A stretch of 64,000 nucleotides of DNA from Terramyces sp. JEL0728. Lineage: Eukaryota; Chytridiomycota; Chytridiomycetes; Rhizophydiales; Terramycetaceae. Location: assembly GCA_027603945.1 (NCBI GenBank), contig JADIIU010000005.1, positions 1-64,000 on the forward strand, read 5' to 3'. Below are positions 9,913 to 22,081 of this stretch, piece after piece. The number at the start of each line of letters is the position of its first letter. Within the stretch, counting starts at the first letter, position 1. Both the position numbers and the translations under genes were made by a program. The notes beneath the pieces were generated by a model. The model saw nothing but the letters and a program-made list of their open reading frames with translations. It was not told where the DNA came from and did not search any database.

Positions 9913-12900
9913 ATGGGTAGTCTGGTTGCAAATCAAAACCCAAACTGCATTTCCAAGCTGGTGGATATACAATTAAACTCAACATGCCCAGATAGATACT
10001 ATTGCCAGAGTTCTGATAATCCAATCATCTGCGTTGCAACACCAGAGTGCTCCCTCAACAGAACCAATGGGATTTTATGTAAACCGCAAGGTATAGGGGA
10101 ACCAATTCCTTGCCCTGCAGGATATTTTTGCACAACACCAAATGAGCAGGATATTTGTCCTTCAGATGTACACGATGATTAACATAGCATTATTGTCCAA
10201 CTGGAACCGTAAATCCAATCCCATGTTCATTGGGGTCCGTTTGCTTCGCTGGCTCTGCATATGAACAAAATTATTTGGGGGTTATCGCATTTATTACAAT
10301 TGATGTTATCTTGTTTATAGTGTTTATTGCGATTTACATGATGAATCAAATCAAGGTTGCTGAAAAGCAAATACTTGAACATCCACATATTCCAGAGCCA
10401 AAAATTCTGCAAGTGAAAAAGACAATTTCCAAAAAACAAGCCAAACCAACACCAAAGAAAGAAAACGGATTCCAGGACAAAATAATACTGGATGCGTTTA
10501 CCAGGTGCCGCAATGGCACGCAGACAAACATCAGATTGAAGTTTGAGGAGCTGTCCTTGACATTGCCGTCTGGAGTGACTATTCTCAACGGGGTGAGCGG
10601 TGAAATCTCTCCAGGCAAGTTTACAGCAATCATGGGTCCATCTGGCGCTGGAAGTACGACGTTGTTAATCATAGAAACTACTTTTTTGAATGTTTTGAGC
10701 GGAAAAGTGAACAGAACTGCGGGACAATTGTACATCAACGACACCGAAGGGTCTCTGGGAATGTTCAAGAATGTGGGTTGTGATTAACAATAGATCATTG
10801 GGTTTGTTCCCCAAGAAGACACGATGCTGCGTGAAATGACAGTTCGTGAAAACATTTACCACTCTGCGAGAATCAGAGCGCCAACGTCTTGGACAGATCA
10901 AGAAGTATCCACGTATGTTGACGCATTATTGAAAGCTTTGCAATTGGACCGTGTTGCAGATTCGTTGATTGGCGATGAGTACACCAGAGGAGTTTCCGGT
11001 GGCCAAAGAAAGAGAGTCAACATTGGTATGGAACTTGGCGCGTTGCCATTGGCAGTGTTCTTGGACGAACCTACTTCCGGGCTTGATTCCACATCGTCGT
11101 TGAATGTTGCGGTTCTGCTCAAGAACATGGCAGAGTTGGGTCTGTCAACAATCGCAGTAATCCACCAGCCTCGATTGGAAATCTATAACGAAATCGATGA
11201 TATTCTGCTGCTGATTCCTGGCGGGAGAACAGCATATCTCGGACCAAGAGAAAATGCCCAGGAATACTTTGAGAATTTGGGTTACAAGGTACATTAATTC
11301 ATAACCATAGTTTGACCCTTCCAAAAACCCATGCGATATCTTGATGGACATTGTCAGCAACCAACTCAAACCGCGAGCTGGCTATACTTCCCTCACTCCT
11401 GATGAAATTGCGGATGAGTGGAATTACTACACTGAGCATGGCTGTTCCAGTAAACAAATTCAGTCCTTAAAGGATTTGGCTTCTGATCCTGAAATACAGG
11501 CACTGAATCGTAACCCTGATGCTTCACCAATTGTTTTCAAAGATGGTGATTTCAAAATATCTAAACTTGCCAAATTGTCAAAAATAACAGAAGGCGATAA
11601 TGATGAATTGGAGTCCTCTGTCAATTTGACATTTGGAAATCGATATACTTCGCCATCTGTAGTTAGCGCTGGTACAGGAACAGTTGTTAGCAACCTTTAT
11701 GCTCAGGGTGATTTGTTCAAAAGAACCAAAGCTGCTACACCTACATCGAATTATACTGGCGCAAACCCTGGCACTCCGACTTATGATTACTCTAGTTTCG
11801 GCCTTTCATCAAACTACAAATATGCTGCTCCAAGTTCAGACTACTCAAACATAAACCCATCATCCGACTACTCTAGCGTGTCCAACTACATGCCGAACAA
11901 TTATGCTCCATATGTGGCAAAAATCAAACCGCTTTATTCCTTGGAATACAATGGTATTAAATACCAACCTGCGATGCCAGTTCTACACGAATCTGTCAAG
12001 AAAGCCATTACCAAAAGGTCAAAACCAGCTCAAGAACAACAACGCTTTTCTCAACAGGAATTGATATCCTTGTGCAATCTAAGAGGGTCTTCGTTCATCA
12101 AACAGTTTGGCCTTTGCTTAAAGAGATCATTTGTGCAACAGTATCGCCATTACATAGATCTGGTTTTTGAAATTCTTGTTTCTGTAATCGTTGGATACTT
12201 TTTGGGAATGTCGAATCAGAAATATGCTGGAGAATTGTACAGAGGTGTGCTTATCCAACCATTGGCATTGTTGTCCAGTACACCCCGTGAAGGCTACGTT
12301 GTCGGAACCAGCTTCAATGTTGCATTAGCAATTTGCATAGCGGCTGGTCCGGCTGGTGTCAACATTTTTGGTCCTGAATCAATTGTATATTATAGAGAGG
12401 CTGCCTCGGGACATAATAGATTTGCTTACTACCTGGCCAAGACCGTTGGTTCATTCCCCAGAATCATGCTTTCATCTCTGCACATGATTGGTATCTTTTA
12501 CTTTTATATCGCTCCAGCAACTTCCTTCATTTGCATGTATCTGATGATTATGCTCACATACTTTGGTATATACGGTTTAGCCACCATTGTGTCTGTAACT
12601 TCAAAAAGAGAAAGCCAAGCAATCCTCAGTACCTTGGCTGGGTTCATTCCAGCCTTTTTTTCAGGAAGAGATCCAAGAATTCCTGGTGCCAATGTACTTG
12701 TACAGTTCCTGCTGTCTATTTCATACAACCGATGGGGGACTGAACTGTTTTACTCTGGAGAATTATCACCAAAGCGTGATATTTACCAGGTAGACCAAGT
12801 GTCGCAGCCAATATTCGGGTATACTCTCGGCAGAGAAGGCTTTGATCTTGCAGTGATGCTGGCAATCGGTGTTGTGTTAAGAATTATTGGTTTCATCGCA

Positions 12901-12933
12901 ATCCGCCTTTACAACCAGGAAAAACAACGATAA
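9913..12933 (+). CDS. ABCG half-transporter with Cys-rich N-terminus (copy R)
   Basis: Spliced product of about 978 residues with the same architecture as copy L: Cys-rich region (CPDRYYC, CPAGYFCTTP), membrane segment, ATPase cassette, linker, six-helix membrane domain ending LYNQEKQR. The four introns read are 20-22 nt. The linker is longer than in copy L and unusual: a Ser/Tyr/Asn/Pro-rich stretch at about 11740-11930 (repeats such as SSDYSNINPSSDYSS). The membrane domain is clearly diverged from copy L even though the cassettes are almost identical, which points to gene conversion. The membrane-domain intron of copy L is missing here. The start at 9913 is provisional; the frame is open back to a splice-like TTTTTTAG at 9879, so an upstream exon is likely. 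Confidence 0.9.
10449..11422 (+). repeat. Right arm of 974-bp inverted repeat (ABCG ATPase cassette)
   Basis: Partner of the left arm at 8129-9102. Every pair of matched positions sums to 19551, so there are no insertions or deletions. Substitutions are mainly in the promoter-proximal half. Introns inside the tract are also conserved (for example GTGGGTTG at 10770), which would not be expected from protein-level selection alone. Confidence 0.93.
10654..10674 (+). other. 21-nt in-frame intron splitting the Walker A lysine codon (copy R)
   Basis: Counterpart of the intron at 8877-8897. It begins GTACGACGTTG and ends TTAATCATAG. Splicing restores GAGKTT; retention would give a serine at the catalytic lysine position plus seven extra residues. 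Confidence 0.85.
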
Positions 12934-12958
12934 TATAATGGATTATATTTAAATTTCT

Positions 12959-14191
<1,233 letters not shown>

Positions 14192-14373
14192 TCATGTCGG
14201 ATGTAGCACATTACTCCCAGACAAAATATTAAATATTCATTGACACGGAACAATCTTTTAGTTTGGAATAATCCGCTTTCGGCAGCCGGTGCTTGTAATA
14301 TAAAGATTTAACTTGAGCCTGGGTTTCTTGCTCCACTATTGCACTGACTCGAAATCTTGAAATTTCTGCCGCA

Positions 14374-15524
14374 ATGAATCTCGCAACAAACGTGGACATT
14401 TTGTTACAAGAAAACAAATTCCTGGAAGGTACCTGCATACTAAAAGAAGAGACGAGCAAAAGATTCTTTCCAAAAACTTGCTACAGGCAAATATCAAAAA
14501 CAAGAATCTGATGGAAGTGTTTTTATCACAGGAAAAGTTCATGCTGGAATTGGAAAACAAACTAGATCAAGTTGTTAACTGGGGAACTAGGACAAAGGAG
14601 AGACTGAAGATTGCAGTGGAAGAAAAAACGATACTTTTGGGTATTATGCTGCTGATCTAGATGTCAAGAAATACTTGGAAACAGAGTGTGAAAAAGCAGT
14701 CAATGAAACCAACAGACTAACAGAATTATTGGATAGAATGGCCAACGAGCTGGACGAACATAAAAAGATATCATTTGCACTAAAGATGCAGCTGGAATCG
14801 CGGTCAAACAGTTCTGATCAATCACAAGCCAATTATTATTTATCAGAAAGGTTAAAAGAGTGTCAGAACGAGCTGTTGGATGAACGGAAAGAGAACCAAA
14901 CATTAATCTATACTATTAAGGAACTGAAAAGCAAGATCTCTGCGCAAGAGCGTGAAAACATTAGATTAAAGGAAATGCAAAAAGAAAGTGAGCTTGGTAA
15001 TATTTCCTTATCCAGATAAACGATATATAATACAATTAGAAAACCAATTAAGGGAGATGAAGATCCAGCAAAGTGTCAAGTTGCCTATAACTTTGGATCC
15101 AAATCGCACTCAAAATAGTCTGACAGAGCCGCCAATCATCCCAGAAAGATATAATCCTCAAAAGCTTTCGGACTTGGGGTTAGGACGAAAAACATCCAAA
15201 GAAAATCCCGGTGTAGAAACAAATACGGTACCTCCAAGCAAGGAAAAACTTTATGATCAAGCTAATAGTGGTGCTTTAGCCTTGCAACAATCCAACTCTA
15301 CAGCGAATAGTGTTGGATCAAACTCTCCAACAAAGAAAAGTTCCCTATTACATGCACCACTCAATAGGAAGAAATCGCCTTCCGCCTCGAAAACATTATT
15401 AAAAAGGGTTTCAAATGGTCAAACGGAGCAATCGTCATTTTTGCAAAAGGAGGTCGTGCAATCGCAGACAATTCTCAATGAATTTGATCAGCAAATAAAA
15501 GGGCTAGCTGATATGAAAACCTAA
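14374..15524 (+). CDS. Coiled-coil protein of unknown function
   Basis: Spliced product of 362 residues from four exons; introns are 23, 20 and 19 nt, and the model keeps frame throughout. Residues from about 10 to 225 are rich in Glu, Leu, Lys and Gln with heptad spacing (LENKLDQVV, ELKSKISAQERENIRLKEMQ), so a long coiled coil is expected. The C-terminal third is Ser/Asn/Lys-rich and probably disordered (NSPTKKSSLLHAPLNRKKS). No catalytic motif is visible. It could be a centrosomal, cytoskeletal or flagellar component, but nothing in the sequence decides this. The first intron boundary is the least certain: two alternative AGs lie within five bases, and only the third keeps frame. Confidence 0.75.
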
Positions 15525-15663
15525 TGTAAATAAAACAGTTAATATTAAATTCTTTGGATCACACAACTATGTGGTCGTGATCCTTGGGATTATCAATCAA
15601 AACATCCGACTGTGATATGAAAGAATCTCAATTATTTGACATAAATGGGGTTTATTAAAGAGC

Positions 15664-18600
15664 TTACAAAACGAAAACTCTTTCAGGGTCAAGTTCTTTT
15701 GAAGAAACAAAATATTTTCGGAGACCGTCTTGAAACCCTGGCGGACCAGAGATAAAGACTCCGTAGTTGCGGAGGTTGTCAGAAAAAAGGTTCAGCTTTT
15801 CAATATCGTCCGGAGTGATTTTGCCTTTGACACCTCCTTTCCAATTTGGCGGTGGGCTGGTAACATAATTTACGACATGGAGTATATCCAAATTCCTATT
15901 CATGATTTCATTAATGTCCGCTTCCATGATAATATCGTCAACAGAATTGTTTTGAGTTAGTAGCAAGATTTTAGGCGGTGCTACTGAAACTGCAGCTTTT
16001 AGGAAATAGTCGATTAGAAGGAGCATTGGAGTGACGCCAGATCCAGCACAAATTAACAGAACAGTTTCGTAAGGCGGCGGTGAAGGAACCGCAGCACCTA
16101 GAATTTTTTGTCCTTCAAAGTAACCTCGAACACGGACTTTATCGCCAACTGAAAGCTGTCCCAAAGGCTGCGTTAAGGCACCGTGTGGGTAAATCTTGAT
16201 AACTAGTTCCAAATAGCCATGGTTAGCTACTTTTACGGGTGTATATTTTCTTGATATGCATTGCAGTAATTTCTCCTCGTCTGATTTTTCATTGGCAACT
16301 CTGTGCATTATAACAATATAGTCTCCAGGCAAGAAATTAATCTGCAGCTCTGGCGTTTCAAAATGAAGTCGGAACTTGTACACTGGACATTTTGCTTTTG
16401 GTCCTGTGACGAGAATTTTTGCCATAACTCGTAGGTTGATGTAGTGTGTAGGAAATATTGCAAGATTTGCATCTGCAGTCCTGATTTCCATTTCTGACAA
16501 ATACTTTGAAACAAAGAAGCAGCGATCTTCCATCAAATTATTGTTTGAACCAGCACTAATGATCAAACTTGAAGATTTCCGTCCGTGCATTGAAGATATC
16601 ATTGAAAGTTCATTTGGAAGCTTTTTCAAAAGCTGCTTGTCATAAGTAGGTTTGTAATCCAAGATTCTTCCCACAAACATAGAATGTAGTTGTTGAATAG
16701 CAAAAGAGCTGTGTGCAGGAATGAGATATTTTGGAACCCTATCCTTGTCTTTTATCGCTTTACCTGAGCCTGACCTTGCCCTAGCTCGCAAATTTGGAAC
16801 TGGGTTAATCGGTGCACTCTTCTGTATTGTATCGACAGAAGAATCGGCAGCCGTGTTGATAGCTTTCGGCAATGAAGCAACCGTGCCAAAGAAAGCTCGG
16901 GTAGCATCGGTTCCCACTGCCTCATCTAAAAGCTTCATTCCTCCAGGATGCTTGAAGCGGAATTCTGCAACATCATAAACGCAGCTGCCAATGATAATCC
17001 AATTTTCTCCATTCTCGATCCTTTGAATAATTTCGCTCCAGTAGTAGCCGCGTGGTTGGCCAGATTGAGTTGTGGTGGTTTGTCCCCACACCCTGTTAAA
17101 TATGCCCGACTCTCCCAAGAAAAAGAACAGAGAAACTATTGCAGCAACACAAGATATGTACACGTAGATTAATTTTCCTTCCAGAGTTGACTTGTAAGCA
17201 GAAATATCGATTACCCCAAAAGCTGCTGTAACATATCCCAAACACATTGCGCAAGCACCCAAAATGCGGTGTGCAAGCTTCAAATGCCTTCTACTTATAT
17301 TTCTGATTGTTTTCAGTCTGGTGGATTGATTTCCAAGAAATGCTGTAGCTGTAAGCACGAAAAACATTGCTATTCCAAATTTAACATGAGTGTATCCGAT
17401 TTTGCTTCGCACCCCCAATGATAGCGCAAGCATTGTAATTTCTGACGTATAAACACCCATGGACATTAAAGACTTGTGGATCGCCAGTGAGTTTTTGTTT
17501 AGCTTCATATATCTAATTATGAAGATTCCAGTCGGAAATACCACGCCAAAACAAGTGAATAGCACAACACCATGCATAGCCACTAAATTCAATTCTAATC
17601 CTAGTAACGTAGCTACCAGTGTCAGGTCAGATGAAATAGTGGTGCTTGTTGAAAAGAAATTGATTGACGCTCCTCCGCGATTAGCAGGTCCGTGAGGAGC
17701 TGATAGGGAGTAGTAGTTTTCACCATAAGCGAATACCATATACACAGACGAATTTGAAGAAAGCGTTAGAGCAGATCCTCCAGGCGCTAACGGTCGTTGG
17801 AAGGAAACCCCTTGAGTGGTTCCACAAGAACTTTTGGCATCAACTACAGTGCTGCTATCAACGGAGTATGCGGATGAAAGGTTTGGCACGGATTGATCGA
17901 CATCTCCATGATAAGTCTTTACTGTAAACACGCCTGTTGTTTGATCGGGAATTGCAATCATAAAATCCGTCCCAAGCATACTTACACCAGTTGGGTTTAG
18001 CCCAACTCCCATCCAGCCTTGAAAGTTCCCACATAAGGTAAACATAATGTTTGAGGTACCAACAATACTCCATTTAATTGTATAATCGGCAGTCGCTTCA
18101 TAGGATTGAGAAGAACTGGAGCTACTACTGGCAGCCTGTTTAAACGCTCCATTGTACACCGCAAATGCATTGCTAGGGAAATAGCTGATGTTGGTGTTTT
18201 TTAAAATAACTGTAGAAAGTGTCCAAGCTTGTAAATCTGTTTGTTCCTGTGCAGTGAGAACCCCCTCTCTTTCATACCAGAATCTGTCACCATCTCGCAG
18301 CGCGATAAATTGGTTTTCAATCACGGATGTAAACAACGGGCCAACATGGCTACCTGTAGATGGATCTTTGTCCTCGCATAACCCGCCTACCCAAGGATCC
18401 AAGTTCCAAACTGAATCATAAACTGATGCTAGTCTGGCTTGGAGGCTTGTATCTTTTGTAATGTCGGACCATGTTTCAGCAGGTGGTAAACCGTTAGCCT
18501 CTCTCAGAGAATTATAATTTGGTAGTCCGAAATCGCGTCCACGAAGGATATTCAAAGTTGCCAAGTCGTATGGTTTGTCAGTAAAGTGTTTTCGCAAATC

Positions 18601-19768
18601 GTCGACCATCAAACTATCAGCTTCCTGATCCCTCTGAGACACCAACCCTCGAAGTATGGATTCAATATCGCCATTTGTTGATAAGATTCCAGCAGTGTTG
18701 AAAAAGTGATCACGCAGCAGCAAGTGTCCTCTAATATCTTCAAGTCCATTTTCATCCAAACGGAGAATTTCACTGCTAACACTGCTGTGGCCATATCGAT
18801 ATGCCATCCCCACAAAATCTGCAGCAATTGAAGCATCAATGCCTTCTCTGTAGCCAGAGTAAGCAGGTATGGCAGAACCAAGCAGAGTTGGGTAATACTG
18901 AGTATAGGTGATTTTTTGTACCAAAGCAATCACCCACGCTCTTGCCCGCTGATATATTTCTTCGTCAGTCATAGTAGTATCGTTTTGATGCAATTCTCTG
19001 GCCCTTCTATTGTGCTCTCGTGCAAAAAGTATGTGTAATGACTGTAAGGCTGGATGCACGTTTGCCCGAACATCGCCGGCAAGAAATAGTTTGGTTGATG
19101 CTGTAACTCGTGCCGACGCCATTACTGAAAAGGTACTCGAATTCGCAAGCGGCAACAATTCCGCTCCAGATACTGGATCAAGCCAGGTATTCAACAGTCC
19201 TTGAGAATATGCCCTGATAAGATTATTTTGTTGGATATTAGATCCATACACTACGGATGCATCTATAAACGAGGTTTGAAAGTTTACAGGACTGTAGTCG
19301 CCTTGGGGTCGAATTACTTTCTCTGCTCGAGACACATTGTACTGCAGCACTCCGGCACACTCCACATTCAAATCAACGAAATCGCAGGTGTTTACGTCGA
19401 TAGGGATAGTATCAGATGAATTCCCTGTTTTAAATTTAATTACCACTCGTCAAAGCAACATCATGGGCAATGAATTGACCCCAATATGGAAGCAGATCAC
19501 AAATTGCTGCGGAATTTTGTACTGAAGGTTCTGCTCCAAATATCGTGTTGCTAACAAGCTTGGCATTGGGTCTGTTTAGCGGCAGAGCTGATATTCCGTC
19601 TGAAAATCCAGATGAAGAGTGGTATCTGGAATAAGGAGTCAAATAAGCACCAAAATCAGGGTTATTCAAGTTATTGCCTGTGCCATTTAAAGGCCGATAT
19701 CCTGAAGCTGGCGTTCCCGTGTCTACAAAGCTCTTTACGACTGGTATGAGTAGCAATCGCAGACGCAT
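15664..19768 (-). CDS. Haem peroxidase-DOMON-cytochrome b561-cytochrome b5-FAD/NAD reductase fusion
   Basis: Spliced product of 1361 residues with one 19-nt intron. A short hydrophobic start (MRLRLLLIPVV) may be a signal peptide. Residues 20-520 are an animal-type haem peroxidase: distal Q98 and H102 in WGQFIAHD, R228 in LAGDVR, proximal H321 in AYRYGH. Residues 550-700 are a DOMON domain with candidate haem ligands M591 and H686. Residues 707-880 form five helices of cytochrome b561 with the four ligands H726, H758, H788 and H827. Residues 900-1030 are a cytochrome b5 fold (HPGG, H934, second ligand probably H1013, with a long insertion between). Residues 1100-1361 are a cytochrome-b5-reductase-like module (RKYTPV for FAD, CAGSGVTPM, SGPPGF, C-terminal VFVL). 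Five helices would put the peroxidase and DOMON outside and the b5 and reductase inside. I know of no described protein with this order. Confidence 0.9.
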
Positions 19769-20104
19769 TTATTTTCGCGTTCAAGTGGTAAACACAATTT
19801 CGCGGAAACAAGTATAAAAGTCTCAAGAAAATGCAAATAAGACAAGGACTGAATTATTTGCGAGTAAACACTCCAGATATAGATTACTGTGCAGCCAAAT
19901 TTGAAGTTTCCAGAGTTGTCTGACGATTTACAGATTACCACAGCTTTGATTCTTGGAGATTCAAGGTCTAGTATACGAGAAGGCACATTCTTGAAAAACG
20001 GTACGCGAGTTTGCCCGATTTCATGAAAAGGAGGTGAAAAATCTTTTAAAAACTTTCTTTTATTTGTACGAAATTAACATTAGTCAAAAAAGTTAATAAT
20101 TCAT
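19769..20104. other. Intergenic region upstream of the peroxidase fusion
   Basis: About 340 bases between the CCT6 stop and the fusion-gene start, both on the minus strand. An open frame on the minus strand (up to 83 codons) lacks family features. The region presumably holds the CCT6 3' end and the fusion promoter. I see no repeat or RNA gene. Confidence 0.5.
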
Positions 20105-21860
20105 TCAATTTTCTCCGTTGCCCTTGAGACTGGATCTTCCTGCTCTCATCATTTCATCTACCAACAAAAAGTTGCCGGCGATAACAGAGCAGGAATTGAG
20201 CATTTGTCTATGAACACGGTAGTTATCCCAGATTCCTTCAGTAGCCGGATCTAATGTATCTCCAGTGTTGAGATCTACACCTACTACATGGCCATTCGCA
20301 TATTCATCCTGAAGTTAGGCACAATTACCTGTAAAGTAACAATGACATCTTGAACATCAAATCCGCCGTTTTGAGCCAAGATTTTAGGAATGATCAACAT
20401 GGCATCTGCGTATGCTTGCACACCCAACTTTGCTTTTCCTTTGACAGTGTCCTTGAATTTCATCAAATGGCTGTGAAGAGCAATTTGGAATGCGCCGGCT
20501 CCAGGTACAACATATTCGTCTTCAATTGCGTTCTTTACAGCACGGAGACCGTCACGGATGGCATCGTTAATTTGAGCAATAGTGTGAGGGTTTGGCCCGG
20601 TGATCAAAATAGTAACGGATTTTGGGTTTTGAGTTTCTTCAACAAAAGTGAACTTGTCTTCACCCAAAACATGTTCATAGACTAATCCAGCATGTCCCAA
20701 AATTTCTGGAGTCAAGTCATCAACAGAGTTTTGCGCAACACCGCCTACAGCAAGTTGAAGTCTATATAAAACTCTGAATACCTTTCCATGTTACGTCTTT
20801 TAGCACGACGGAGCGACAAAATGCCGTTCTTTGCCAATACGTCCAAAGACAAAGGATCAATACCCTTTTGGTTCAAAATGACAAATCCTTTCTTGTTTCC
20901 GTCACAGACGTGGTTCTTGAATTCCACAATCTTTTTGATTTTAGCATCAACAAATCTTCTTTCGGATTCAACTAGTTTTTCACGCTGTTCTGCACTGCTA
21001 TAGAAGAAACCAGAGTTGATTTCACTGGGATTAATTCAAACAAACCTCTTTTCATATTCAAGGGAAACATTCAAAGTGAGAATGTAAGCATCTTGAACTC
21101 TCTTTGGCATATCTGGATGGCGAGCACCGTGATCCATAACTAGACCTACATTAGCAACAGCCACCTTTAACTAAACGAGAATCAGTATCGTTTTTGTGCA
21201 TCATCTTCATGATTTCAACCATATGCAAGTCAATTGGCTCTCCAGGAGTATGGATGCACAGCACGGCATCTACAACAGCCTCCATCAAAGAATCTGCCAA
21301 TTCTTCTCTTACTTTAGTTCTCAAAGAGGTTCTGGAAATATCTAGAAGAGTTGAACGATCCATTTTCTTTGACACTTTGAATTTTTCCAAATATTCTAGG
21401 GCAGCCTGCTTTGCAAGTTCATATCCTTCTGTAATAATACGAGGGTGCAAACCTTCAGAGATAAACCGGTCTGCTTGTTTCAACAGTTCAGCAATCAACA
21501 AAACATTTGAGGTGGTACCATCGCCTGTAATTTCATCTTGAGCAGTAGCTGCCCTTGCAATCATAGTTGCAGTAGGATTTTGGATTTGCTATCGTTAGAT
21601 CAATGATCTACCATTTCACAGAGTAATACTTTTCCATCCTTGGTCAATTTAATCTGTCCAGATCCGTCAACAAGCCTGATATTAGTAAATAATACATTTT
21701 GATTGTGCCTTTAGGGCCAAGATTAGTCTTCAAAACTTCTTGGAGACCAAGTGCGGCATTGATGTTGTGTTGTAGGGCTTGTCCTCTACGAGCGACCTCT
21801 GCTTTTGGATTAGCTAATTGAAGAGCAGCGGATGACCTGGAATTAATTCAAGCAGTACAT
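20105..21860 (-). CDS. CCT6: T-complex protein 1 zeta subunit (CCT6)
   Basis: Spliced product of 536 residues from eight exons; the seven introns are 19-23 nt. It is one of eight subunits of the cytosolic chaperonin that folds actin and tubulin. The sequence follows CCT6 from end to end: [13 protein letters not shown], nucleotide-binding [55 protein letters not shown], and a C-terminus [15 protein letters not shown]. The start codon itself is divided by a 22-nt intron: AT at 21859-21860, G at 21836. The unspliced ATG would be followed by a stop after four codons. The length matches the usual 530-545 residues. Confidence 0.96.
21837..21858 (-). other. 22-nt intron inside the CCT6 start codon
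   Basis: The intron begins GTACTGCTTG and ends AATTAATTCCAG. It lies between AT and G of the initiator. Spliced, the message reads ATG TCA TCC GCT and continues in the conserved CCT6 frame. Unspliced, translation would end almost at once. Confidence 0.8.
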
Positions 21861-22081
21861 TTCTTTTGATCAAAAATGAAGAAAACGAAAAACGAGTTGT
21901 CCAGCCACAGAGTGGAAATTGATCTACAAATTAAAATGATAAACGGAAAAACTGAAACTCCTGGTTAATATTCGCTGGATGGTATCCGCCTACTGCTGCA
22001 AGGGTTACGGATTTCGCATCTCGTTGAAATCGATCCGATAAACAGATCAGGCAAAGTAAATGATAAAAAGCAACTAGTAAT

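Noticed and set aside
10346..11369. Open frames antisense to the ABCG cassette (and their mirror copies at 8182-9199)
   Set aside because: They are reverse-strand shadows of conserved coding sequence, duplicated only because the cassette itself is duplicated.
19735..19986. Minus-strand 83-codon frame upstream of the peroxidase fusion
   Set aside because: It overlaps the fusion start in another frame, has no family character and no consistent splice into the fusion.
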